Position numbers and translations under genes: made by a program
Assembly (NCBI RefSeq): GCF_008087665.1
Contig: NZ_CP042912.1
Coordinates: 248,001-312,000 of the forward strand
Origin: Mariniblastus fucicola
GTDB taxonomy: Bacteria > Planctomycetota > Planctomycetia > Pirellulales > Pirellulaceae
Direction of reading: 5' to 3'
Length of the DNA: 64,000 nt
Notes under the pieces: generated by a model
Databases searched by the model: none
Seen by the model: only the letters and a program-made list of their open reading frames with translations
Told to the model about the DNA's origin: nothing
Shown here: positions 9,382 to 19,640 of the stretch, piece after piece
Layout of the letters: each line of letters opens with the position of its first letter
How positions within the stretch are numbered: position 1 is the stretch's first letter

Positions 9382-11899
9382 CATTTTTGCGATCGCGGCG
9401 ATCCTGCTGTTTGCGATGCCTTCCGTGGGTCAGATCGATGACCGGGAGAACGAAACGCTGGAGAAATGGCTGGCCCAGCGGAACCTCGACAGCCTGTTGC
9501 TCGAACAGCTGGAATCGCGGCTCGAATCGACCAGCAACGCTGCCTCCCGCGAGGAAATTGCCAAACGGCTGGCGGAACTTTACGGCAACAGACTGCTTTC
9601 GCCCGATGGCGACCCGCAACAATTGCTCAAGCGAACTCGTGAGCTGATCGCTTTGTATCCGCGCTTCGAAACAGGTCGCTTGCGCGTGGCGATTCTGCAT
9701 GCAAGATACATCGAATCCGAAAAACTGTTTCGCCAGCGAATCCAAACCGGTGGCCAGTTCGAGAAACAGGTTCAGCTGGAGTCCGTTCTGCAGACACTCC
9801 ACGAGGACCTTTCCGGTGCGCTCACGGCGCTGATGCGACGATCGGAGGAACTGTTTGCTGCCGGGCAACTCAGCCGCGATCAAAGGAACCTCGAATCGGA
9901 ACGGCAAACGATTGAAGCTGAAGCACTACACTGCCAGTTCCTTGCCGGATGGAGTGGTTACTTCCTTGCGATGTTGCGGCAGGACGAACAGGAAGAGCTT
10001 CTGGATCAGGCCGAAGTTCGATTTCGCGAGTTCTTGCAACTCGACCCACAAACATTGCTCAGCGATTACGATTCGCGCTGGTTTGACTTTCAATCCGCGT
10101 GGCATGTTCGCGCGATCGCCGGCCTCGCAGCGATCGAAGCGGCTCGCGACAATCAGGCTCAATCGCTGTACCTCTACAAATTGATCGAGTCGAACGCCGT
10201 CAGCCGCGAAAGTCGCGAAGCGGTAATTCGATTCCGGTTTCTGGGCAACTGTTATTGCGGCAAATACGAGTTGGCGACCAATGTTGTCCGTGACCGAAAA
10301 CGGATTGCTTCGATGTCGAGAGCGGGACGAATCCGGTTGTGGTTGACGGTGATGGAAACCACCGAAAGCGCTGGCACGCCCGAGTTGCGAACGTTGGCGT
10401 TGGCCGGGTTAACGCGGAATATGGCTGGTGAACTCTTGGTGGCAGAGATCGAGAAAAGCGATGTTGCCGCGAACGAGGACTCGTTCGAATCCCGTTGGGT
10501 GTCTGGGTACGCGGAGTTCTGGAAGTCGGAAAATGGGGAGCCGCAGGCGGCTGAGAAAGCTCACGAACTATTGCAGCAGGCCGTGTCGCTGGGGGTGGAG
10601 AACGGAGATGCGGACGACGTCGCGCGTTGCCGATATTTGCTGGCGTGGCTGATGCTAAAACAGAATCAAACGGCCGACGCGATTTCTGTTTTCGCTCAGG
10701 TGGCTCAACAATTGGCCTCCGCGGATCCCCGGTTGGCCAGCGAATCAGCGTGGTTGGCTGCAAAGTCGTCCGTGCGTTTGGGAGGCCGCGATCCCGGAAA
10801 ACTGAACGACGCCTGGAATCGGCTGGAGCGGTTTGTGCGCACGTGGCCTGATTCGCCGCACGCCAACAGAGCAAATTTTGAAAAGCTTAAAATCGAGTTG
10901 CGATCGATGCAGCCAGCCGATGCGATTCGGCGATTGCAGGACTTCCCGCCCGGTGACGAAAATTATGCTGCCGCGTTGTTGGAAAAAGCTGCCCAGCACT
11001 ATCGACTTTGGCAGAATCAGGCTGACGATCCAGAAACGTTTGCCCGATTTCAGGAGTCATGCGAAGACGTGAACTCAAGCCGGGAAACCACCGCCGGGCA
11101 AAAACTTCGAGCCAGCTTTTTCATGATCGATGCAGCGCTGCGGAAGCCTCCGTTGGAGCTTGCGAGTCTGGATTTGATTCTCGCACGTTGTGAACTGTTG
11201 TTGGATCAAGTCGAAGATCCCGAGATCGCTGCAGCGGAATTGCTGTACTATCGGATGCAGATTGCGAACCAAAAACGCGATGTCGAAGCGTCCTTCGAAG
11301 CGGCGTCACGGCTCGCCGACATCGGCAAGGAGACACGATTCGAACTACCTGCCTTGATTCAGTTGGCTCAGCATTTGGATGCACGGCTTAAACAGGTCGC
11401 CGGAACAAATGGTGATCCATCGGCGGTCGCGGATCTGGTTTCCGAAGCCGTCACAACCTATCAGCGATTGTCGAATCGCCTCGGTCGAAAATCGGAGACG
11501 CTGAAATCTTCCGCCAACGCCAGAGTCGCATTGTCGAGGCTGGGTGAGCTGCATCAACGAGCCGGAGATTCGCGTGAAAGCGAACGGATTTTCGAGCAGC
11601 TGCTCGGCCAGTTTCCTGGCAACGCGAACTACTTGCGGAATCTGGCGATTGCAAAAGGGAGCCTCGATCGTTCCTCTGCAAAAGAGCTTTGGCAGCGACT
11701 CGCGAACGGTAGCCAAGCCGGTTCGGATTTGTGGTTCGAGGCAAAACTCGAACTGGCGAAAAATCTCTCTTCACTGGACCGCGATGCCGCCTCAAAACTA
11801 TTGCGACAAACGTTGCAGCTTGGTGGCGATGTGCCGCCGCATTGGCAGCGATCATACGATGCCATGATCGAACAGCTTGGCTCCGAGGGAGATCGTTGA
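9305..11899 (+). CDS. Exported TPR-rich protein, about 864 aa
   Basis: The coding frame is open from 9071, but the first part lies inside exbD in another frame and has shadow composition. I take the TTG at 9305, which has GGAGG about 12 bases upstream (a long spacing) and gives a short basic N-region, then the hydrophobic signal segment SSIFAIAAILLFAMPSVGQ. The rest is almost entirely amphipathic helix pairs with TPR spacing (for example the segments around residues 440-560 and 700-800). No catalytic motif is visible. It is probably a periplasmic scaffold that works with the Exb complex. The stop overlaps the next ATG (TGATG). The exact start is uncertain. Confidence 0.72.
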   Translation: MSSRLRLSEPVALPGFRPWRGCLLSSIFAIAAILLFAMPSVGQIDDRENETLEKWLAQRNLDSLLLEQLESRLESTSNAASREEIAKRLAELYGNRLLSPDGDPQQLLKRTRELIALYPRFETGRLRVAILHARYIESEKLFRQRIQTGGQFEKQVQLESVLQTLHEDLSGALTALMRRSEELFAAGQLSRDQRNLESERQTIEAEALHCQFLAGWSGYFLAMLRQDEQEELLDQAEVRFREFLQLDPQTLLSDYDSRWFDFQSAWHVRAIAGLAAIEAARDNQAQSLYLYKLIESNAVSRESREAVIRFRFLGNCYCGKYELATNVVRDRKRIASMSRAGRIRLWLTVMETTESAGTPELRTLALAGLTRNMAGELLVAEIEKSDVAANEDSFESRWVSGYAEFWKSENGEPQAAEKAHELLQQAVSLGVENGDADDVARCRYLLAWLMLKQNQTADAISVFAQVAQQLASADPRLASESAWLAAKSSVRLGGRDPGKLNDAWNRLERFVRTWPDSPHANRANFEKLKIELRSMQPADAIRRLQDFPPGDENYAAALLEKAAQHYRLWQNQADDPETFARFQESCEDVNSSRETTAGQKLRASFFMIDAALRKPPLELASLDLILARCELLLDQVEDPEIAAAELLYYRMQIANQKRDVEASFEAASRLADIGKETRFELPALIQLAQHLDARLKQVAGTNGDPSAVADLVSEAVTTYQRLSNRLGRKSETLKSSANARVALSRLGELHQRAGDSRESERIFEQLLGQFPGNANYLRNLAIAKGSLDRSSAKELWQRLANGSQAGSDLWFEAKLELAKNLSSLDRDAASKLLRQTLQLGGDVPPHWQRSYDAMIEQLGSEGDR

Positions 11900-14601
11900 T
11901 GTCCCAGAGCGACGACAATCTTCAGCCACCAAATTCCTCAGAACAGAACCAGGGTGGCGGTCCGCGCGATTCGCGATTGCAAACGTTTCTTCGTCAGGCG
12001 AGTGCAATCATCGCCGCGGAGAAAGGGCTCAATAATGCGGCCAAGGCCAAGCTGGACGATCTTGCCGGCCGACTTCATTTGCCAGATGAACTGTTCGAAG
12101 CCGGTTTGCTTCAGCTGCAGGATTCGAATTCGCCAATCGGTGATCTGACGGACTACGAACAGGCTTTTCTCGATTTTTTGGTCCGCGAGTTCAGCCAAAA
12201 ACCCAAGGGCACCGTGCTCTCGATTTCGATCGAAGAAAAAGCAATCAAGCACGCTGAAGACCGGTTTGGGATTTCGGCGCATCGCGCCGAGCAACTGTTT
12301 GACTATCAGGCTCAGGAATCCGGCATCGGGCGGCTGTCACGAACCGACGCGAAAGATTTCGGTCAGCAGATGATTCTTGATTTGATCGGCGACCAAACCA
12401 CGATTGACGAAAAAGTCTCGAAGCGAATTTTCAAGATTGGAAAGCGTTGGGGTTGGGCTCGCGAAGACGTCGAAAACCTGGTTAAAGATCGGATCGCGGA
12501 CAATGAAAAGGTCGTCAGACAGCAGCGGAGACGTCCGTTAATTCTCGGGTTGGCGTCTCTTGCGTGCATCGCCCTGATCGGGCTGGCATCGTATTGGCTA
12601 TTTGAAAATCGGGAGTCCATTTTTGGGAAACCGAAGCCAAAAAATGATCCTGTTTCGGTTGCTCGGACCTCCGAACCCGTCCCAGACGAAGGTGTATCGA
12701 GAACAAAGCTGGAACTTGCTTTCCCGGAATTTGCTGACTCACTTTCGTCAGAAGATTCGACGACCCGTATCGCGGCAATCGAAGATGTTGTCGATCGGAT
12801 GCTTACGGAAGAGACAGCGAACGACGAACAGATCCAGGCGGTTGCCAGTTGGTACTATCAGGAAACAGATTCAAAGGTTGCTGGACGGTTTGTTCAATCG
12901 CTTGGTGCCGCAATGGCGGTTGAGCCCAAATCGAATCGGAACGGTGCTTTAGAGTCGCCTTATCGTGCGGCATCGCTGGCTTGTGCCGTTTTGCAGTCGG
13001 CATCGGAATATGAAGCTGAAAATTCCAAACAGCGTGCCGATTCGTTACACCGCGTTGTTTCCAGCAGATTGGACGGTGCGGTCGAGGTCGCTGACGTCGA
13101 TGCGGAACAGGTAGCAACTTCGATTGCGGCGAGTCAGTGGAACCAGTTGATCCAGAATTCGTGGCAGTCGCCCGGCCGCAGCTCTATTTTGATCGAGGCT
13201 TTGACCACGATCACAAAGCCTTACCTGACGGAAGGTGAGTTGCAACAATTTGCCAGACGCAGTGTTCGCACGATCCTGCTGGCGGACAGATCACAATGGC
13301 AGAATATGAAGTCGGCAATCGCGACCGCAATTGAGTCTGCGGATGAAGTTCAGCGAATCGAGTGGATCGAACTGTGGCTCGACGACTTCGGTGGCGGCAC
13401 GGGCTTTCGAGAGTTCGCGGGCCCGCTTTTGATTGACGGTAGCGATCGGACAACAGATTCGGTTGTGCGAGTTGACGAGTCTGTTTTGCGTGCGGAGGTG
13501 GCGGACTGGAGAAATCGGCGGCTTCGCCCTGCTCTTTTACGACATCAGAAGATCGACGAAACGATCGACCGACTTCGCCCGCGTTTCGCGACCGTGGCCG
13601 AATCCAATGCGACGCCGGATTTGATTTTTCAGGCGGCTTCGTTGGCGAACCTGTGCCTCGAAGCAAAATCGATCACCGAATCAGGTCGGGCTGGAGATGA
13701 GTCCGCGTGGAGCGATGTGGATCTGCGACTGGAGCGGCTCGATTCGCGCCTTCGCGATTTCGTTTTTCTCGATGCCAAAGAGAGTCGTCCTCGCGTTTCG
13801 TCGGCTGGATTCGATACCACGATGCGAGACCGAACGATCGCCGCGTTTGGCGATTTGTCAGAGGGCAACCAGGCGAAACGGTTGGCTGCGATCGAAAGAC
13901 TGCCGGGACTCGTGGCGAAATTCGAATCGATACCCCAACCGATGGCATCGTCACTGGCAAAGTATTTGTTGTCGCCAATCGAGCCCGACGAGTGGTTGCA
14001 AGCTCAACGTGTCGTTCCGGAAATCGCGAACTGGCACGAAGTCGTCCTGGCATTGGCCGATCAACTTCCAGAATCGTCGGCTTCAATTGATCAGGTCCTG
14101 ACCATGTACAGTGTCCTGACCGACGGGCCATGGGAAGAAGTCGTTGGCGAAACCTGGAAGGAAGACATGAGCCTGAGTTTGCTCAAACTTGCACGCGATT
14201 CATTGCTGGCCGATGAAGCCGTCGATCCTGACTCGTCGGATAGCGACTGGATTCGCCTGGAGAAATTTTTGCAGACGGCCTACTATCGTCGTCTTTCGTT
14301 GCTCGATCCAGAAGCGCCAGGAACCAACCGGTCCGTGATTGGCAACGCCCGGCAATGCGTTCGTGCAGTTGCAGCGAATTCCGAGTCCGTGGATCGTGCC
14401 ATTCGTCTGATCGAAGAAAGTACTGACAACGAGATTGAGGAGATCGTTCTGTTGAACCAGTTGTTGGCACGTAGCTCAAATGCGAAAACGCCGGGAGGCC
14501 AATCGGTTGGACTGCAGTTGTTTGCGAGTGAACTTCGCCTGTTACAACATTGGAATCAGGATCGCTTGCTGCAATTGAATGGGGTCATCGATGAGAACTA
14601 G
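11899..14601 (+). CDS. Membrane-anchored hypothetical protein, 900 aa
   Basis: The cytosolic N-terminal third (about residues 1-210) is helical and charged. One membrane helix follows (RPLILGLASLACIALIGLASYWLF, about residues 212-236), and then a long periplasmic helical region of about 650 residues. The N-terminal piece contains two similar alpha-helical units (AIIAAEKGLNNAAKAKLDDL; a later YEQAFLDFLVREF). I know no named family. The start is the ATG overlapping the previous stop, because the open extension upstream to 11731 lies within the previous gene. Its place in the Exb operon suggests it is a structural partner across the inner membrane. Confidence 0.75.
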   Translation: MSQSDDNLQPPNSSEQNQGGGPRDSRLQTFLRQASAIIAAEKGLNNAAKAKLDDLAGRLHLPDELFEAGLLQLQDSNSPIGDLTDYEQAFLDFLVREFSQKPKGTVLSISIEEKAIKHAEDRFGISAHRAEQLFDYQAQESGIGRLSRTDAKDFGQQMILDLIGDQTTIDEKVSKRIFKIGKRWGWAREDVENLVKDRIADNEKVVRQQRRRPLILGLASLACIALIGLASYWLFENRESIFGKPKPKNDPVSVARTSEPVPDEGVSRTKLELAFPEFADSLSSEDSTTRIAAIEDVVDRMLTEETANDEQIQAVASWYYQETDSKVAGRFVQSLGAAMAVEPKSNRNGALESPYRAASLACAVLQSASEYEAENSKQRADSLHRVVSSRLDGAVEVADVDAEQVATSIAASQWNQLIQNSWQSPGRSSILIEALTTITKPYLTEGELQQFARRSVRTILLADRSQWQNMKSAIATAIESADEVQRIEWIELWLDDFGGGTGFREFAGPLLIDGSDRTTDSVVRVDESVLRAEVADWRNRRLRPALLRHQKIDETIDRLRPRFATVAESNATPDLIFQAASLANLCLEAKSITESGRAGDESAWSDVDLRLERLDSRLRDFVFLDAKESRPRVSSAGFDTTMRDRTIAAFGDLSEGNQAKRLAAIERLPGLVAKFESIPQPMASSLAKYLLSPIEPDEWLQAQRVVPEIANWHEVVLALADQLPESSASIDQVLTMYSVLTDGPWEEVVGETWKEDMSLSLLKLARDSLLADEAVDPDSSDSDWIRLEKFLQTAYYRRLSLLDPEAPGTNRSVIGNARQCVRAVAANSESVDRAIRLIEESTDNEIEEIVLLNQLLARSSNAKTPGGQSVGLQLFASELRLLQHWNQDRLLQLNGVIDEN

Positions 14602-15544
14602 AAGCCCTCTCCAATACGCAACAGCGATTCTCGAGCAGCAGCTACGATCAGGATGGGTTGTGCTTGCGTGGCTTTGCGTCGCGACGTTTGCTATGTTTGC
14701 AGCGAACGCTCGCGAGGTCGATGCTGACGCGATTTGGCTGGTCGACAATGAAGCACCGATTTTTGGCATCGTCGAATCTTCCGGCGCCGACAGCATCCGG
14801 TTTCGCCACACCACAGACGGAACTAACTTCGACACGCAAACGATCGAGCGGTCCGCGATCGAGACGATTGTGGTCAACTTTGATGCGCCGCGACTTGAAT
14901 CGCTGGCTCATGGAGATTGGCAGGCGTGGCAGGACTACGCCGAAGAGCTTGCTTCGCAAAAGCGAGATCCGGTCGCCAGAAATTTGGCGATAAAACTGTT
15001 GATCGTTGTCGCTGGCAACTCGCAAGACGATCAGGATCGCGAGGCCGCTTTGACGGATTTGATTGCTCTGGCTAGAGACGACGATGAACGAACGCGCTTT
15101 CATCGGCTTCGGTATCTGGAAACCGGAATCGAAGAAGCCACAATCCAAACGGACTCGCAAACTCCGATCCCGAATGCCGTCGATCGAATCGCTGCGGCTC
15201 AGCTGGTGCAATCAATTCGATTGGGACGAGACGTGCAAGGATTGTCGAGCGACGCCAACCTACAGAAAGCAGTTACCGCGGTTGAGCACATTTGTTCGTG
15301 GCAGGAACTGGTGCAATTTTCAAGGTCGAATCGCATCGGCAGCGCGGGGATTCGACGTCTGGTCGCGTTGGAATACGAGCTGCGTTCGGCGAAAGACCCG
15401 GCGACCGCGGCGGGAGAAAATGAGACGTCCTGGCATCAATTGGCGGATCGCATTGGTAGCTCTTCGCTGTTGTTGCCCACGATCGAAACAGTGACCGAGT
15501 TTGATCCGCAAGCAACGCGTTTCGATAACGGGCAATGGAAGTAG
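14591..15544 (+). CDS. Exported hypothetical protein, 317 aa, last gene of the Exb operon
   Basis: The ATG at 14591 has GGGG six bases upstream and overlaps the end of the previous gene by 11 bases. An earlier in-frame ATG at 14579 lacks a Shine-Dalgarno. An N-terminal hydrophobic segment (VVLAWLCVATFAMFAANA) is a signal peptide or anchor. A short beta segment (DAIWLVDNEAPIFGIVESS) precedes a helical repeat body. No known domain is recognised. Its layout resembles the exported protein at 706-1809. Confidence 0.7.
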   Translation: MRTRSPLQYATAILEQQLRSGWVVLAWLCVATFAMFAANAREVDADAIWLVDNEAPIFGIVESSGADSIRFRHTTDGTNFDTQTIERSAIETIVVNFDAPRLESLAHGDWQAWQDYAEELASQKRDPVARNLAIKLLIVVAGNSQDDQDREAALTDLIALARDDDERTRFHRLRYLETGIEEATIQTDSQTPIPNAVDRIAAAQLVQSIRLGRDVQGLSSDANLQKAVTAVEHICSWQELVQFSRSNRIGSAGIRRLVALEYELRSAKDPATAAGENETSWHQLADRIGSSSLLLPTIETVTEFDPQATRFDNGQWK

Positions 15545-15603
15545 GCAACCGGGTTTCGCGTTTCAAGTTTCTTTCCGTTGCGACGCGTATTGATCGGAAA
15601 CGT

Positions 15604-16542
15604 TCAACGATTGTTTTTGTTTCTGGCCTTGAACGCGTCCTTACGCTTTTTGTCGCGAGCCTGTTTCTTCTCAGCCTTTTCCGCTTTGGCCTTTTCCAGT
15701 TCCACCAATTCACGCTCGACCATGTCAGGCGTTTCCATCGTAATCGGACCGAGTTTTCCTGAGCGAAACTCGGTGATCAGGATTCGCGACACTCGTTCGT
15801 AGTTCACCACCGCGTTCTTTCCCAGGCATCCGCGTTTGTGACCGATGGCATCGAATAGCTCCACGATGTCATTGGGAATCGAATCGAAACCATAACGCTC
15901 GACCAGTCGATCAGGATACTGTTCAAGCAGGAACTTCCCTGCGAAGGCCGCGACCTCTTCATAGTCCAGCGCCGTGTCCTTCACCGATCCAACCGACGCG
16001 AGACGAAAGCCGCTGTGGCGATTCTCTACGTTCGGCCACAACATGCCTGGCGTATCAAAAAGCGAAATCCCCTGCCCGATATTGATTCGTTGTTGGCTCT
16101 TGGTGACGGCAGGTTCGTTGCCCGTTTTTGCAATCGTGCGCCCGGCCAGCTTGTTGATCAACGTCGACTTGCCAACGTTCGGTACACCGACGACCATCGA
16201 TTTGACGAACTCCTGATTCGGAATCATCTTCAGGCAAATTTGCTTGATGCCCAGGATCTGCGGAATGTTTTCGATTGAAATTGGTTTGGCACGAACGCCC
16301 TTTTGTCTTTCAAACCACTCCTGCCACAGCTTCGTTCGCTCTGGATCCGCCAGGTCCGACTTGGCCAACACTTTCAACACTGGTTTGTCACCGCGGAGTT
16401 CCTCCAGCATTGGATTCTGGCTGCTGAACGGAATCCTCGCATCGAGAACTTCGATCACCATGTGGACTTTGGGCAGTCCATCGCGAAACTGATTCCGAGC
16501 CTTGTTCATGTGCCCGGGGAACCACTGAATTTTTTCGCTCAT
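15604..16542 (-). CDS. ylqF: Ribosome biogenesis GTPase YlqF/RbgA
   Basis: A circularly permuted GTPase for late 50S subunit assembly. The motif order is permuted as expected: G4 as AKSDLAD (about residue 60), then G1 GVPNVGKS (119-126), then G3 DTPG (163-166). The N-terminal WFPGHMNKA motif is the family signature. The C-terminus has an added Lys/Glu/Ala-rich tail (residues about 285-312) that probably touches rRNA. It is convergent with the Exb operon and sits 23 bases downstream of the kinase gene on the same strand. Confidence 0.93.
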   Translation of the reverse strand: MSEKIQWFPGHMNKARNQFRDGLPKVHMVIEVLDARIPFSSQNPMLEELRGDKPVLKVLAKSDLADPERTKLWQEWFERQKGVRAKPISIENIPQILGIKQICLKMIPNQEFVKSMVVGVPNVGKSTLINKLAGRTIAKTGNEPAVTKSQQRINIGQGISLFDTPGMLWPNVENRHSGFRLASVGSVKDTALDYEEVAAFAGKFLLEQYPDRLVERYGFDSIPNDIVELFDAIGHKRGCLGKNAVVNYERVSRILITEFRSGKLGPITMETPDMVERELVELEKAKAEKAEKKQARDKKRKDAFKARNKNNR

Positions 16543-16565
16543 GGATGTCGTGTGGAGAAAGTCAA

Positions 16566-19500
16566 CTACTCGCTTCCGAACTGTACCTGCAACCAGTCGT
16601 GCATTTCAATGCCTTCGGGAAGCTCGCCAAAATAGCGCAGATCCGTGTCGTCAGCATACCATTTAAGCACATCCAGTCCACGCTCAGTCGCTTTGCGAAA
16701 CTCCTTTCGAGCACGGTCCAGCGATTCGAGCCGTAGCGATTCGTCGTCCTCGCTACGAGAGTCCGCTTCCATTTTTCCGATCTTGCAGGCAATCATCAAG
16801 TACTCCTTCGCGGCCATGGCCACCGTGTGTGTGTCGTCGGGACGTATGAACTGGACCATGTCAGACACTTTTTCCATCGCGAATTCGAACCGTTTCGCAG
16901 CACTGTGAACACGCGCCAACTGAACCAGCCCCTGAACGGCCCGGAACTTGTAGCGAGGATTTCGCGGATCGATCTCAATTGCTGCAAGATGATATTCAAA
17001 CGCCTGGTCATGCAATTCCGTGGCTTCGTCGATCCGGCCAAGTTCACGCAACACTGATCCGACTCCGTTCATCGCCAGCGCACAGTTGCTCTTCAAATGT
17101 GGCGTCGTCGGATTGGCGGCGCTGATGCGCGAGCGGACTTCCACCGCTTTTTGTCGCGCTGCCAGAGCCAGATCCAGTTTGTTCTGATGTTGATAAACGC
17201 TGCCCAGATTCAACATCGCGCGACCGAGTCCGTCCTGATATTCGATGACCAAAGGATCCTGCCGCGTGAGAATTTCATACTGCGTTTTCGAAAGTTGATA
17301 CAACTCTGCGGCCCGATCAAGATCCAGTTCCGAATTGACGTTCGCGTAGAAAAATCCAATTGAGTTCGCGATCGAGCCGAGCGTTCGCCGGGCATCGCGA
17401 TCGTCAGGGTGTCGTTCGACCAGAGGTTCCAGGATGGAAACGGCTTCATCGTAGGACGCTATCGCCTTTTCCGTTTGCTGCATTTTCCGATAGATGATGC
17501 CGAGGTCACGACACGTGTCGGCAAGGTGCAGCGCCGACCGCAGGTTTTCAGAATTCTGGAGCGTCAACTCCTTTCGCAGCGCGTATGCCTGCATGTAATT
17601 TTTAAACGAGCGATCTGTCCGACCCGTACTGCGATCAAGCGTCTCATAGGTCAGCCCCATGATCTGATAATGCGTCGCCAGCTTGGAACGTGTTTCCATC
17701 GAATCGGGAAAACGAGCGCTCACATCCTGCAGCACGGTGATCGAATCCTGCAACGATTGCAACGACGCCTCGATGTCGCTTCTTTGCAGGATGCGAGTCT
17801 TGATCCCGTAAGCTTCCGCGAGTTCCAACGCGGTCCGTGGATCGTCCGGGTCGAGTTCGTTCAGCTCCAGAAAGATGGCGATTGCCTCCTCGCACGTCTC
17901 CAACAATACTGGATTCGCATTGTAAGAACCTTCAATCTGCACCAGCCTCAACAGTGCCTTGCCGGTTTCGAGGCGCAGCGACTCGTCGTTCGCATACTGT
18001 TCCGAAAAGTTTCGATAGTAGTCTGCGGCTTCCTGCATCAGCTCCTTGCGAAGCGGTTGAAGTCCGGGCTCTTGCAGCAAACGCTGCTCGCTGATGATCG
18101 TGTAAAACTTGTCCACGCTTTCGCGAGCCTCACGGAAATGCTGATCCGCCCGTTCGTTCTGAAGTTTGGCTTCCGTAAGATTCGCTTTCGCCTCCGCGAG
18201 CGCCGATTCTGTTTGCCGCCATTGCCACGTGATGCCAGCGATCCCTGCGATCAGACTCAACGCGAGCGCGATGCAAAGCCCCGCAATCACGGGTCGGCGA
18301 CGACACCATTTGGCCGTTCGCTCGATGAAATTGATTCGTCGGGCCAGCACCGGTTCGCCGCTGAGCAAACGCCGCAAATCGTCTTTTACGTCCGAAGCCG
18401 AATGGTATCGCCGTTTCGGTTCCGCAGCGATGCACTTGTGGATGATTGTTTCCAGGTCGCGTGGGATGTGCCGATCGATCGTGCGCAAACGCGGAGGGCT
18501 GGCTTCCAACGCCTGTTTCATCAGATCGTTTCGGTCGCTGGCGAAGTACGCCGGACGCAGCGCTGCCATTTCGTACAACGTCAGACCCAAGCCAAAGATG
18601 TCGCTTCGTTCGTCAGCTTTTCCGTTGAGCTGTTCCGGGCTCATGTAGCGTAACGTTCCGACCACCTCACCCGTCCGAGTCAGATCGTTGCTTTCAAAAT
18701 GCTTCGCCAAACCAAAATCGGTCACCCACACATTTCCCGAATGGTCCATCATCAAGTTCGCTGGCTTGATGTCGCGATGTAGAATCCGCTTCTCGTGCGC
18801 GTGTTCGAGCGCGCTGGCAACTTGCAGGCCCGTTTGCGCGATGTTCCGCCACCAGGCTTTCGGGTTCGCGTTTGTCGCGAAAGATCGGCTGGCGGAAATT
18901 GATGACTCGTCTCCAGACGCCAAACCTGATTCCGGCATCGCGTTCGGTTCCTCGGTCGGGTCGCGAAAACTGCTCGGCGACGAATCGTCTGACAAGTCGT
19001 TTTGCTGGAGGTTGGTCGCCAACGTGGCAACTTCCGCATTGGCCAGAGCGACTGTCGCATCCAGCCCACCGGTGCGGATTCGCGAAACTTCCTTGAGCAC
19101 ACTGTTTAGCGGATGGCCATCGATGAACTGCATTACAAAGTAAGAAGTGTCTTCCTGGCAGCCGACGCCGAACACGTTAACGATGTTTGGATGCTGTAGC
19201 TTTGCGGACGCTTGAGCTTCCTGCTGAAAACGTTGCTGACGTCGCTCGTCGAATTGCGCCGAATTGGGCAGTAGCTTGAGCGCAACTCGTCGGCCCAGTG
19301 ATTCCTGCTCGGCCTCGAAGACGATGCCCATGCCGCCGCGTCCAATTTCGCGAACGATCCGATAGTCGCCCAGTTGTCGAATGGCAGGATCGAGGTTTAG
19401 CTGCAGATTCTCAGCTTCCAGCAATCCGCTTTCGCTCAAATCTTCGACCGGAGTCCCGCGCTGCTCCATCATTTCCAGCACAGGAAACAGGCGGTGGATC

Positions 19501-19640
19501 GCCGTCGCGTGTATCGGATTGTGCTCTGCATAATCTTCGATCCGCGGTCGCTTGCCGCTGCGAATTTCTTCGGTGAAACGATCCGCAAGGTCTTCAAACG
19601 ACGTTAGTTCAGCCTGTGATTTGTCTTGTCGCATACTCAT
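16566..19640 (-). CDS. Ser/Thr protein kinase with membrane helix and TPR tail, 1024 aa
   Basis: A PknB-type kinase domain covers residues about 92-430: glycine loop GRGGMGIV (100-107), lysine K122, catalytic HRDIKPAN (H288), DFG 308-310, and MSPEQ in the activation segment. An insertion of about 80 low-complexity Ser/Asp/Glu-rich residues (about 183-262) lies between the hinge region and the helix before the catalytic loop. A membrane helix (about 450-472) and a coiled coil lead to a long periplasmic TPR region. It probably senses an envelope ligand through the TPRs and phosphorylates cytosolic targets, a common planctomycete design. Targets are unknown. Confidence 0.9.
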   Translation of the reverse strand: MSMRQDKSQAELTSFEDLADRFTEEIRSGKRPRIEDYAEHNPIHATAIHRLFPVLEMMEQRGTPVEDLSESGLLEAENLQLNLDPAIRQLGDYRIVREIGRGGMGIVFEAEQESLGRRVALKLLPNSAQFDERRQQRFQQEAQASAKLQHPNIVNVFGVGCQEDTSYFVMQFIDGHPLNSVLKEVSRIRTGGLDATVALANAEVATLATNLQQNDLSDDSSPSSFRDPTEEPNAMPESGLASGDESSISASRSFATNANPKAWWRNIAQTGLQVASALEHAHEKRILHRDIKPANLMMDHSGNVWVTDFGLAKHFESNDLTRTGEVVGTLRYMSPEQLNGKADERSDIFGLGLTLYEMAALRPAYFASDRNDLMKQALEASPPRLRTIDRHIPRDLETIIHKCIAAEPKRRYHSASDVKDDLRRLLSGEPVLARRINFIERTAKWCRRRPVIAGLCIALALSLIAGIAGITWQWRQTESALAEAKANLTEAKLQNERADQHFREARESVDKFYTIISEQRLLQEPGLQPLRKELMQEAADYYRNFSEQYANDESLRLETGKALLRLVQIEGSYNANPVLLETCEEAIAIFLELNELDPDDPRTALELAEAYGIKTRILQRSDIEASLQSLQDSITVLQDVSARFPDSMETRSKLATHYQIMGLTYETLDRSTGRTDRSFKNYMQAYALRKELTLQNSENLRSALHLADTCRDLGIIYRKMQQTEKAIASYDEAVSILEPLVERHPDDRDARRTLGSIANSIGFFYANVNSELDLDRAAELYQLSKTQYEILTRQDPLVIEYQDGLGRAMLNLGSVYQHQNKLDLALAARQKAVEVRSRISAANPTTPHLKSNCALAMNGVGSVLRELGRIDEATELHDQAFEYHLAAIEIDPRNPRYKFRAVQGLVQLARVHSAAKRFEFAMEKVSDMVQFIRPDDTHTVAMAAKEYLMIACKIGKMEADSRSEDDESLRLESLDRARKEFRKATERGLDVLKWYADDTDLRYFGELPEGIEMHDWLQVQFGSE

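Noticed and set aside
10372-10388. Sigma-54-like TGGCACG within the TPR gene
   Set aside because: Spacing to TTGC is two bases too long and the site is inside a coding region.
17409-18653. Open frame of 414 codons on the plus strand
   Set aside because: It lies wholly antisense to the large kinase and reads as Arg/Leu/Gln-rich shadow sequence.
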